Made by a program: the position numbers and the translations under genes. 11,541 nucleotides of DNA. It comes from Pelagophyceae sp. CCMP2097 (Eukaryota; Sar; Pelagophyceae). The notes under the pieces are model-generated. The model had not been told where the DNA came from. It saw nothing but the letters and a program-made list of their open reading frames with translations, and searched no databases. The stretch lies in contig MU657763.1 of the NCBI GenBank assembly GCA_026770575.1, forward strand, positions 16,804-28,344, written 5' to 3'. Positions 1 through 7,189 of this stretch are shown in pieces. Position 1 is the stretch's first letter; each line of letters begins with the position of its first letter.

Positions 1-84
1 GCATATGGTCGAATGCCGCCCGCGCCGATGCCCGCGCCGGTGCCGGCGCCCGCGCTGATACCCGCGCCGCGCGGCGAAGTTTGA
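1..84 (+). CDS. Possible 3' end of a Pro/Ala-rich protein gene (partial)
   Basis: The frame is open from the first base to a TGA at 82-84 and encodes a low-complexity tail built on PAPMPAPVPAPA-type Pro-Ala repeats, ending in RGEV. The regular alternation of Pro and Ala with varied codons is more like a real protein tail than chance GC-rich sequence, but only 27 codons are visible. There is no domain and no upstream context. It could equally be an intergenic GC-rich stretch that happens to be open. Function cannot be assigned. Confidence 0.3.
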   Translation, partial: AYGRMPPAPMPAPVPAPALIPAPRGEV

Positions 85-720
85 ACGAAAGGCACAACCG
101 AAGTCGCTGGCGCGGGGCGCCGCTTACTAAAAAAGTGGTCGGCTCGTTCGGTGCCCGCGGCGTCGCCGCCGCGCGCAGCTCCGGCGGCGAGGCGCCCCCG
201 CCGCCTTCCGGTGCGCTGTCTCGAAGTTCGGCTCAATTTATCGACGGGGCCGCGTCGTGGAGCGCGTCGCTGCACGCGCGAAGAATGGTGGTCCCGCCAG
301 CCGCGTCGCGGCGGCGCCGCCGCCCGTGGCTTCGTGGGCCCGTCGCTTCCGACACCCGCGCCCGGCTGTAGGCCCGCCGGCCGAGGTTTGAGCGTCGGCG
401 TTTTTGTATGCTTTTCCCTCTCGGGTCGATAACAAGGCGGCGCGGCGGCACTTTCGCTCGAAACTTCTGCCGGCATCGCCCCCCGCCAGGCCCGGCCCGC
501 CGTCGCAGTATGAAGCGAATGCAACGCCGGCGCCGCGCTTGGCGCGCTGCGCCGCGGTTGCAATGCTCCCCCGTCGCACCGCGGCAGCGCTTTCGCTTCA
601 AACACGACCTATATGGGACCCAGTCGCCGCCGTGGAGCCGCCGGAGGGCGTTCCCCACGAGAGGCCAGTCAGCCGCGATAATGTCACTTCGGCATCCTGA
701 AAATAGACTTGATAAAATCG
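85..720. other. GC-rich stretch with no recognisable gene
   Basis: Several overlapping frames are open on both strands, including a 141-codon one on the minus strand (658-233), but all are Arg/Ala/Pro-rich in the manner of translated GC-rich non-coding DNA. None shows a conserved motif or a consistent set of splice sites. Short variants of a motif like TTTGAACGAAAG recur on both strands (about 80-93, 462-475 and 588-603), the only regularity I see. GC content drops abruptly near 700. Confidence 0.4.
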
Positions 721-755
721 CCTTTAAGCAGCTGACATCCTTTTTGTCTTAAAAG

Positions 756-834
756 TTAAAATTTAGATAACTTTCAATTTTTGCGCTTAAAACTGAGTTT
801 AAAACCCAGCCACTTAAAATTTAGATAACTTTCA
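756..834. repeat. 21-nt direct repeat, two copies 58 bp apart
   Basis: An exact 21-nt sequence beginning TTAAAATTTAGATAAC occurs at 756-776 and again at 814-834 in an AT-rich stretch. No gene overlaps it. It may be a duplication footprint or a pair of binding sites; the sequence does not say which. Confidence 0.7.
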
Positions 835-1157
835 GCTTTAGGAATTCCTACCTAGGTCGCTATCGAAAACTCGTTGTAAAACCTGAACTTTCATGCCTCC
901 GCATGCCCGTCATGTGACATCCGGTCTGTGTTTACTGCACAGTCTGAGTCTGAAACAAATCGTTCTTATTGAGACAAGGGGAGCTGTGAGCAAGATAAGG
1001 TTTGAGTCGCAAGCATCTCGCCGTCGCGCCGCTTGTCGTGATCCGACTCGGCGCGCACGGGGCCGTCGCGAAACACATCGCGCGCCGGCGGTTCGGCCAT
1101 TTTTTTTTACATACCCTTTTTGAGAACAGACGCCCATTTTTGTGGCACAACACCGCG
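835..1157. other. Intergenic sequence without recognised feature
   Basis: Mixed-composition sequence with no coding motif, RNA gene or strong repeat on either strand. The short open frames that cover it lack conserved motifs. Confidence 0.4.
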
Positions 1158-1168
1158 CGAACGAGGCG

Positions 1169-1247
1169 GGTTCCTTTGGACCCTAAGGTTCCTATCGAAT
1201 GGGCCTCGCCTCCCCAAGCGATGAAGCCCTTAGGGTCCAAAGGAACC
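1169..1247. repeat. Perfect 20-bp inverted repeat with 39-nt loop, possible MITE
   Basis: The arm GGTTCCTTTGGACCCTAAGG at 1169-1188 is exactly complementary to 1228-1247. The loop is 1189-1227. The same 9-mer, CGAACGAGG, lies on both sides, at 1158-1166 and 1261-1269, as a target-site duplication would. A 9-bp duplication is typical of Mutator-type elements. The arms do not reach symmetrically to the 9-mers, because 13 extra bases lie on the right, so the mobile-element reading is tentative. The foldback itself is certain. Confidence 0.6.
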
Positions 1248-1269
1248 GCCCCCCGTCCGACGAACGAGG

Positions 1270-1677
1270 GCCCCAAAGCTACCATCGGCCTGCGGACTAG
1301 CGAGTTTGAACTTCAATGCAAACGGTCTTGCACTTGCAATCCAATACTTGCATCGAATAAAGTCGAAAAGTTGGAATGTGGTAACTGTTCCGAAAACGTT
1401 GTTTAGCGATATTTTTAAAACCCGGCCCGGGGCTAAACACAGGCCGAAAAGGGAGACAGAGTTCCTGATATTAGTTGGGTTTTCCCAGATTACTTGAGCA
1501 GCTTGGAGCTGGCTCGTGTCGAGCCTACATGGCGAGTCTGGATGTACAGTTTTGGCGGCGTCATCACCGCGCGTCGCTCTCACGGCCATATCAATTTTGG
1601 CTCCAGGTCAATGAGTAGAGCTGCGATCATCACCCATCCCTTTTCGGGCTCTGGACGCCCTCCAACTCCGCCCCAGT
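1270..1677. other. Intergenic sequence without recognised feature
   Basis: No conserved coding motif, tRNA or strong repeat was seen on either strand. Short open frames are present but look like chance. Confidence 0.4.
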
Positions 1678-1762
1678 GGCCGAAACGCCTCACCTCGAGA
1701 GCGGCATCCACGTTCAACATAGATACAAATAGATACCGCTCTCGAGGTGCGGCGTTTCGGCC
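1678..1762. repeat. 27-bp inverted repeat with 31-nt AT-rich loop
   Basis: The arms 1678-1704 and 1736-1762 are complementary over 27 positions with a single mismatch; the outer part reads GGCCGAAACGCC and the inner part contains CTCGAGAGCGG. The loop is AT-rich. Nearly perfect arms this long suggest a recent foldback element or a transcribed hairpin. I found no clear target-site duplication and no adjacent gene for which it would serve as a terminator. Confidence 0.7.
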
Positions 1763-1930
1763 CTCCTGCCATCACCGGAAATCATTTAGTCTGTTTCCAC
1801 CATATTTCCGGGTTTCCCCCATTTCGTGGTGAACTTAAAGACCCCGTTTTAGATTTAATAAACTCCAAAATTGCCTTAATTGGCCTCTCCTAATGCCGTA
1901 TTTTTTCGGCCTGTGAAAGCTGGTACAAGG

Positions 1931-1957
1931 CACAGCGGAGAATCGGCGATCCGACTG
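1931..1957. repeat. Truncated 27-bp fragment of the downstream repeat unit
   Basis: These 27 bases (starting CACAGCGGAGAATCGG) are identical to 2108-2134 inside copy 1 of the 274-bp repeat and close to the matching part of copy 2. The fragment abuts the first base of copy 1, so an older partial unit lay directly upstream and the array once had at least three members. Confidence 0.7.
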
Positions 1958-2230
1958 ACGGCACTAGCCGGGGAGTGCATATGTCCAAGGAGAGGGATGC
2001 GAGTACGGGGAGCCACGTGTGAGGCACAACTCACGTACTGCGCAGGGACTTTGGTGTCCAGTCTACTCCGCCTCACGAGCAAGTCCCTCCAGCGGCGTGC
2101 GGGAGAGCACAGCGGAGAATCGGCGATCCGACTGTCGCCGAGCCCGGGCACTGTTTATATATGAAGCGACACACGCGACCGGTCATAGGAGACCGGCAAT
2201 CTCCTTTTGGCGATCTCATGTGTTGCTGCG
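1957..2230 (+). repeat. 274-bp repeat unit, copy 1 (SINE-like body)
   Basis: It aligns with 2301-2574 at a constant offset of 344 bp, with about ten substitutions and two compensating one-base indels, roughly 96% identity. It holds no credible protein-coding frame. Its 3' part has a short self-complementary segment (CCGGTC...GACCGG) and an AT-rich TTTATATATG stretch. With the tRNA-like spacer that follows, it resembles the body of a tRNA-derived SINE arranged in tandem; I do not recognise the family. Confidence 0.75.
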
Positions 2231-2231
2231 A

Positions 2232-2307
2232 GGTATCTATAGTTATGGGCAATCAGTATCACGCTTGCGTGGGAGCTGAGTCGCGGGTTCGATTCCCGGA
2301 GACGGCA
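2232..2307 (+). ncRNA. tRNA-like sequence with intact B box, probably a SINE head or tRNA pseudogene
   Basis: The segment 2284-2298 (CGGGTTCGATTCCCG) is an excellent T-arm and RNA polymerase III B box, with a 4-bp stem around TTCGATT. About 45 nt upstream, TATAGTTATGGG followed by CAGTAT resembles the D-arm/A-box region of Asp- or Val-type tRNAs. The acceptor ends pair poorly and the anticodon arm does not fold properly, so it is not a functional tRNA. It occupies the spacer between the two copies of the 274-bp repeat and runs into copy 2, which is the head-then-body layout of a tRNA-derived SINE. That assignment is inference. Confidence 0.45.
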
Positions 2308-2574
2308 CTAGCCGGGGGAGTGCATATGTTCAAGGGGGGGGATGCGAGTACGGGGAGCCACGTGTGAGGCACAACTCACGTACTGCGCAGGGACTTTGGT
2401 GTCCAGTCTACTCCGCCTCACGAGCAAGTCCCTCCGGCGGCGTGCGGGGGAGCACAGCGGAGATCGGCGATTCGACTGTCGCCGAACCCGGGCACTGTTT
2501 ATATATGAAGCGACACACGCGACCGGTCATAGGAGACCGGCAATCTCCTTTTGGCGATCGCATGTGTTGCTGCG
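2301..2574 (+). repeat. 274-bp repeat unit, copy 2 (SINE-like body)
   Basis: This is the second copy of the unit at 1957-2230, offset by 344 bp. Substitutions are scattered, for example in the purine run after CATATGT, where copy 2 has eight consecutive G. Unlike copy 1, it is directly preceded by the tRNA-like sequence. Similarity stops near 2574, where flanking sequences diverge except for a short TATCTAT in both. Confidence 0.75.
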
Positions 2575-2720
2575 TATTATCTATGCAAGGGGTATCGGCG
2601 ATAAAGCCGACCTCAAGTGGCGTAAAGTTGTGGCCCTCAGAGGCCGCCTGCGGGGTTGGTCGTGGTCGCTATGCCCCCCCCTGGCCCCCGGGATGTCCGT
2701 GACATGATCAGCCTCGAGGA

Positions 2721-2762
2721 TTTTCCTTTCCCCCTTTCTTTCCCCCTTTCCCTTTCCCCTCC
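2721..2762 (+). repeat. 42-nt pure pyrimidine tract
   Basis: All 42 bases are C or T, in blocks of TTTCCCCC type. Such a tract is a simple repeat capable of triplex formation. It could also be a polypyrimidine tract, but no splice acceptor with coding sequence follows it. Confidence 0.8.
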
Positions 2763-3565
2763 GTCAAGATTTGTCCGCGGCCTGCGAGGAGGGCGCCTTG
2801 CAAGGGCGTAAACAAGCGTTTCCCCCAATATTTTGGACTTGATAGAATCTTTATTTGCCTCCTTACCTTCAAGTTGGTTTTGACTTGATTTTGCCTCCGT
2901 ATTGCGAAGGTTCGGGCCCGGCTGGCAATCGCAGATCACAGGAATCGAAATTCTGGCTTTGTGACGGGGCGGGTCCATACGTACTGGGGTGGTATATGGC
3001 GAATACTGTGCGATTGCCGCGAGTGGCGCTTCAGACGAGCCAAAACAGACGTTCAGAATTTTAGTTTGAGCGTTTTAAACAAACAATTTCTATAGTATCG
3101 GGCATCATGGGACTCAGCGTGACGTCCCTTATCACTCTCAACAGAGCCAAACTCCAACCGACGAAAACTCCGATTGCCATAAAGTCCTCGGCGCCATTGG
3201 CGATACCCCTTGTAGTGATATTATGCCGTTCTGGTGGATTTGAATTAAATTTTAGGAGAAATTCGCATCCGCGCCTCCAAAAGGGCGTCGGTGTCGCAGC
3301 TGCTTTGGTGGGGTCCAGCCCGGCCGCAGACCTGCCCTATACGACCAAAAAAACGCTCAGGGAACCCCAGTGGGGCGCAAGAGTGGCAAGGCCCAGGATT
3401 CCAAATGACACGACCATCCTGATCTATTCTTTCAAACAAGAGTACACTGAAACTGATTTCAAGACCGCGTCGACAGAGTCAAGCGCCAGCTGAACAGGTC
3501 CCTTAAGCCTCGAATACCCGCCGGGCGTGGTTACAATGGAGATTGCATGGAACGTTCTGAGAACC
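2763..3565. other. Region without a convincing gene
   Basis: The longest open frame (3107-3493, +, 128 codons from an ATG) has mixed codon use unlike the GC-rich third positions of the real genes downstream, and its translation shows no recognisable domain. The opposite strand of 3110-3230 can also be read as a hydrophobic peptide, so a decayed coding region or transposon remnant is possible. No splice pattern joins either to anything else. Confidence 0.35.
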
Positions 3566-3690
3566 CCCACGATCAAATTTTAGCGTAAGCCTTCCCCCGC
3601 GTCTACCGCTTCAGCGCCTTGCTCTGCAGCCGCGCCCTGCTCGTCTACGACACGCGTCGCGCGTAAGGCTTTTCCCACGATCAAATTTTA
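3566..3690. repeat. 17-bp direct repeats bracketing a 91-bp GC-rich segment
   Basis: CCCACGATCAAATTTTA occurs exactly at 3566-3582 and 3674-3690. The bracketed segment (3583-3673) is much more GC-rich than its surroundings and has loosely inverted ends (AAGCCTT on the left, AAGGCTT on the right). This is the pattern of a small insertion with a long target duplication, but a simple local duplication cannot be excluded. Confidence 0.55.
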
Positions 3691-3885
3691 TGACAGGGTA
3701 ACGGCGCTAAGGTAAACGTGATAAGATGCCAAATAAAGTCGCTCCACGGAGCACACACCGCATAACAAGTTTGTCTTCTTCTAGTATGCACTCCACAGAG
3801 GCAGCTCGAGTCAGGGCCGCCGCGGCTGGTCCCACACCATGTTTTACGTCGGACTACCCTTCTGAAACTGCTACTTTTCATGGTA

Positions 3886-4120
3886 CAGCACTTTCCGCGT
3901 AAAATGAATGGGCGCCGATACTTGACTTTCAAAGTATCGGCTCAAGTATCGACCAAAATCTCAAGTATCGGCAAGTCAAATTCGCAATAAGTTTAATTAA
4001 AATCCTAAATGCCTGCTTATTGAGAATTTGACTTGCCGATACTTGAGATTCTGGTCGATACTTGAGCCGATACTTGAAAGTCAAGTATCGGCGCCCATTC
4101 ATTTTACGCGGAAAGTGCTG
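3886..4120. mobile_element. 235-bp near-perfect hairpin MITE flanked by TA
   Basis: The left arm 3886-3991 and the right arm 4016-4120 are inverted copies of each other over about 105 bp, with only two substitutions and a one-base indel. They surround a 24-nt AT-rich loop. The termini are CAGCACTTTCCGCG and its complement. The dinucleotide TA sits directly outside both ends (3884-3885 and 4121-4122), as for Tc1/mariner-type (Stowaway-like) insertions. Within each arm the motif AAGTATCGG or its complement recurs several times, making nested palindromes. No transposase is encoded, so it is non-autonomous. Arm identity implies a young insertion. It ends 66 bp before the ATG at 4187, so it probably lies in that gene's promoter or 5' leader. 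Family assignment rests on the TA duplication only. Confidence 0.75.
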
Positions 4121-4186
4121 TAATACATTCGAACATAGGTATTTTCTTGGCCATTTCTTATTGTGAAGAAGAACGCAACCACCGAC

Positions 4187-5585
4187 ATGAAGTACCTCCT
4201 CCTCTCCCTCGTGGCGGCCGCGACGGCGCAGCCGGGGCCGCCGTCCGGGCATCCGGTGAGTCGTGGTCCGGGCCTGATGCAGCGCCTAGGCCCCAGGCCC
4301 AGGCCCTCTGAAAAAGTGGGAAGCCCCTACGGAGGCAGGCCGGTTTCCGCCCCTTCGGGGCGGTCGCCCGGTCGCTCCGGCGCCGGTCCCGGTCGATCTA
4401 AATGCGGCTCCCCGAGTCCTGTCCCCAAAAATCGAAATGGACGCCCCCGACGCTCAGGCCTGCCTCGAAGAGGCGTGCAGCCGCGAGCTCAACGAGCTCT
4501 GTACGTTTTGCCTTGCCCCGATGCGCACGCCGGGACACTTTCCGCGCAGGCGCGCGCCGCCGCTCGCTCCTCTCCGTGCTCCAGGTACGTCGCGGCGTTT
4601 TTTTCGGCCAAAGTTTATGCGGGACGACGCTGACAGACCGGGAAATTGAGCACGGTGCCCCCCCGCCGCCGGCGGCACGGTGTACCTTTCCGCCCCCCGA
4701 TGCCCCGGTCTGCATGTAGGTGACGCTGGTCGTGGAGGACGATGCCGATGCCCCCGGCACCGCGGCGGACTTTATCATGTATGACGGCGCCGTGGTGCGT
4801 GCGGCGCCCCTTGCCGCGCCCTCGCGCCGCGCCCTCGCGCCGCGCCCTCGGGTCGCGCCCCGCGCCGGCAAACGCTCCGCGCGCAGGACTGCCTCTTCGC
4901 GTCGTACGACGTGGTGTCGCCGAAATGCCGCGCAGCGCTCGACGAGCGCGAGAGCATGCCGCCGCCGCCCCCACCGCCGTGCATGATGGCCACGGCGACG
5001 CTCGCGCTCGCGGCGGTGCTCATCGCCGCGACGTTTGTGAAGGCCCGCCGCGGCGCGCGGCGCGGCGCGGCGCGCAAAATCTTCGACGCCCTCCACGCCG
5101 ACCCGCAGCTGAAGGCCCTCGTCGAGGCGGCGGCCGGCGTGGCGGTGCCCGCGCCGACATGCGCGTCGCCGCGCTGCGCGGGGGCGCGCTGCGGCGTCGC
5201 TGTCGCCGCCGTCGTCTGCCTGTCGCTTTTCGCCTTTGGCCCGTTTGCGACGCTGCTCGCCGCGGCGCTCTGCGCCACCATCAAGCTCTTCCGCGGCGCC
5301 TGCTGCCGCGGCGCCGCGCCGGCGGCCGAGGCCGCCGACGTCGAGGCCGCGGCGCCGGCGTACTGCCCGCCCAAGCCCACGCTCTACGCCGCTGCGGGCT
5401 GCGCCGCCACGACCAACACGGCCGCCGTCTGCGCCGCCACGACGGCCACGAACACCGCCGCCGTCTGCGTCGCCCAGACGGCCACGAACACGACAACGCT
5501 CACGCAGACGGCCACGAACACTGAGGCCGGCACGCCCAAGGACGCCGCCACGCAGGACCCGCCCGCCTACGTGCTCCTCGTCTGA
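4187..5585 (+). CDS. Secreted/membrane Cys-rich protein with GLG1-like cysteine pattern and two hydrophobic segments
   Basis: Five exons: 4187-4255, 4458-4500, 4550-4584, 4720-4794 and 4887-5585. They join in phase to 306 codons. Exon 1 encodes a signal peptide (MKYLLLSLVAAATAQ) and ends at GTGAGT. The luminal part shows C...C..EL..LC (residues 25-38) and, after two small exons, CL......VSPKC..AL (76-91), the spacing of a Golgi-apparatus-protein-1 type cysteine-rich repeat. A proline run (about 98-105) leads to hydrophobic segment 1 (107-125), a basic stretch, then hydrophobic segment 2 (about 176-204). The tail (244-286) is Thr/Ala/Asn-rich, with TATNT-type repeats that could be O-glycosylated. 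The protein ends VLLV. It probably acts in the secretory pathway or cell surface; no enzymatic motif was seen. Exons 2-4 are small and least certain. The MITE lies just upstream. Convergent with the Mpv17-like gene. Confidence 0.6.
5401..5525 (+). repeat. Degenerate in-frame repeats encoding a Thr/Ala/Cys-rich tail
   Basis: The segments around ACGGCCACGAACAC recur several times in the last exon of the gene above, giving AATTATNTAAVC-like peptide repeats. The repeat is in frame and varied at the codon level, so it is part of the coding sequence and prone to length change by slippage. Confidence 0.6.
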
Positions 5586-5883
5586 GCGGCGCAGCCCTGC
5601 CGGGCGCCAAAGGCGCCAAACACCCGAGCAACTAGACCCCTTGACCTCCCCCTTCTGAATACATTGCAGCGGCCCTTGCGCACGCCGAGCGTCTCAGTGA
5701 TGACATAATATAGTAGTCGCACAACTCGGGCATTCGTGCTCGTGTACGTGCGTACCAACTTCTCGCAGAGTCGCTGCTCATGTTCCGCCAATCCCGCCGC
5801 CTCCGCCCGGCGACGCCAGTGGGACCCCGTGGCTGTTGCTTGCCAGGCGGCCTTTTGGGACTAACAAATTATGGAGATGTCAT
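5586..5883. other. Convergent 3' intergenic region
   Basis: This is the 298-bp gap between the stop codons of the Cys-rich gene and the Mpv17-like gene, presumably both 3' UTRs. It contains the short palindrome GGCGCCAAAGGCGCC (about 5599-5613). No canonical AATAAA signal and no further coding sequence were seen. Confidence 0.5.
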
Positions 5884-6794
5884 TCACCTTGTGGTGAGGA
5901 GCGAGAGCACAAACTTCCAGACGACTGCGACGCAGTTCGTGTATGCGACGCGGTACTGGAGGGGCACGAACCAGAGGTTGAGCAGCGACGGAATGGGCCA
6001 GATGATCCAGTTCCTACACGGCGGCGTCCGGGCGCCGTCCAAAGGCCGTCGGCATGCTCACGCGAACATGACGTTGCGGTAGTTGGCGCGGAACGCCGCG
6101 CGCGCGTCGATGAGCGGCGTCGGCGACGAATAGGGCCTGACGTCACCTCGGTCTCTTGGCGAGCGGTCTCTCGGTTCGGCGGCCCCTCCGTAGCACGGCG
6201 GCCCCTCCGTCGCGCGGCGACCCCTCTGCCTCGGGCGACGGGCGCCGGGCCTCGCGCGAGGGCTGACTGCGCGAATGCGAACATGAAGAAAAAGCCCGCG
6301 TTTACGATCCCGGCCCCGACGGACTGATTCAGCACCAACTGGATCGCGACGACTTCCGGCTTGCGCATGCCGCGGCGCCGCCACCGGACCTCGAGGCGCG
6401 CCAGGGCATTGTACCAAAAGTGGAGGAAGGGCCCAAAGTACAGCGCGCCGAGGAGCGCAAACGCGGCGCTGCGCCGCGCGTCGAAGACGTGCGTGCTGTC
6501 GGCCACAAACGTCGCCGTCTTGGAGAACTGCGCGAGGGCGTCGCCGACGCAGGAGACGCAGCCGGACGTGGCGGACTTTGTCAAAAGCGGCGCCGCGGTG
6601 AGCCGACCGTCGTACCACCGCGCCGCGGCATACAGCAGCCCCGGCCGCGGCCCGTCGACCGCCGCCGGCACCGCCGCCGCGGAGACGCGGCCCGCGCACG
6701 CCCGCGCGCCGCCGTGGCGCCGCGCCAAGCCCGGGCGGGCCGCGGCGTCGGCGGCTGCGACGGCCACTGCCAGTGCCCACACAAGAGCCACCAT
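5884..6794 (-). CDS. Mpv17/PMP22-family integral membrane protein
   Basis: Three exons on the minus strand: 6794-6268, 6136-6062 and 6013-5884. They give 243 residues in one frame. The introns are 131 nt (GTCAGC...CAG) and 48 nt (GTGAGC...TAG). The start at 6794 was chosen because it opens a hydrophobic leader (MVALVWALAVAVAAA), followed by an Arg/Ala-rich stretch like a transit peptide. Family hallmarks follow in order: a WYDGRLTAAPLLTKSATSG segment, GDALAQ, the helix ALLGALYFGPFLHFWY, NQSVGAGIVNAGFFFMFAF, then across the last junction ANWIIWPIPSLLNLWFVPLQYRVAYTN split over exons 2 and 3, the family signature. Members form channel-like proteins of the mitochondrial inner membrane, peroxisome or plastid. 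The leader suggests organelle or ER routing, but I cannot choose. The upstream end faces the phosphoesterase gene. Family certainty is high; the first intron's donor is the weakest point. Confidence 0.88.
6137..6267 (-). other. Intron 1 of the Mpv17-like gene, with internal short repeats
   Basis: The intron begins GTCAGC and ends GTCAG, in phase 2; removing it restores a CAG codon and joins FAFAQ to PYSSPTP. It contains a tandemly repeated GGAGGGGCCGCCG-like unit (about 6178-6230), which may explain why it is the longest intron of this gene. Neither frame is interrupted by a stop close to the donor, so alternative donors further downstream are possible. Confidence 0.6.
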
Positions 6795-7189
6795 CGCCGC
6801 TGCCGCGCAGCGATGACGGGCCCGACGCGGAATAGGAGAGCGGACTGCGCTGGCGCCGGACGGCGTTGCGTCACTAAACCGTGACGACCGTCGAATGTTC
6901 CTGAAGGACCCTTTTCGGCGACATTTTCGGCGAAGAGGTAGGTCGTAGCGTAAAGAGTAGATGAAATGGAGGTTGATTAACGCCTGTCCACTAGTGTTCA
7001 TGACATCCGTGAGCGGCGCGTCGCTGCCGGCCTGGCGGCAATCGCTGCGCAGCGCCAAGGCGCCACTCCCGCGTCCTGCGCGTCTTCATTCTTCCGCAGC
7101 GACGTCGCTGGCTGGAGGCCCGCTTGGGCGACCCGCGGCCGCGCGACGCGCGGCACGGCTAGGCGGCGCTCCTGTCGGCGCCTGCGCAG
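6795..7189. promoter_or_regulatory. Divergent intergenic region shared by the Mpv17-like and phosphoesterase genes
   Basis: The two genes are transcribed away from each other from this interval, so it must hold both promoters unless the phosphoesterase has an upstream exon here. One such exon is plausible: ATG at 6961 opens 16 codons up to a GTGAGC donor at 7009, and an acceptor CAG ending at 7189 would join it in phase 0. No TATA box was seen at a convincing position. The AT-richer part is 6890-7000. Confidence 0.45.

Noticed and set aside
233..658. 141-codon open frame on the minus strand
   Set aside because: Arg-rich translation typical of GC-rich non-coding DNA, no motif, and several overlapping frames are equally open.
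2232..2307. Functional tRNA gene
   Set aside because: T-arm and B box are good, but acceptor and anticodon arms do not pair and no valid anticodon loop can be placed.
1931..2574. CRISPR array
   Set aside because: The repeats are 274 bp long with one spacer, in a eukaryotic context and without short regular repeats or cas genes.
3107..3493. 128-codon open frame on the plus strand starting with ATG
   Set aside because: Codon use differs from the real genes here, no recognisable domain, and no splice links. Kept only as part of the uncharacterised region.
4775..5380. 201-codon minus-strand open frame opposite the Cys-rich gene
   Set aside because: Shadow of GC-rich coding sequence; Ala/Arg/Pro-rich without motifs.
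6058..6060. In-frame TGA in the Mpv17-like gene as a nonsense mutation
   Set aside because: It is within the donor GTGAGC of a 48-nt intron; splicing recreates the conserved FANW junction.
5880..7058. Single 392-residue open frame on the minus strand as the Mpv17-like protein
   Set aside because: The family's C-terminal signature is in another frame, and the second half of this frame is Arg/Ser noise. The three-exon model restores the signature in one frame.
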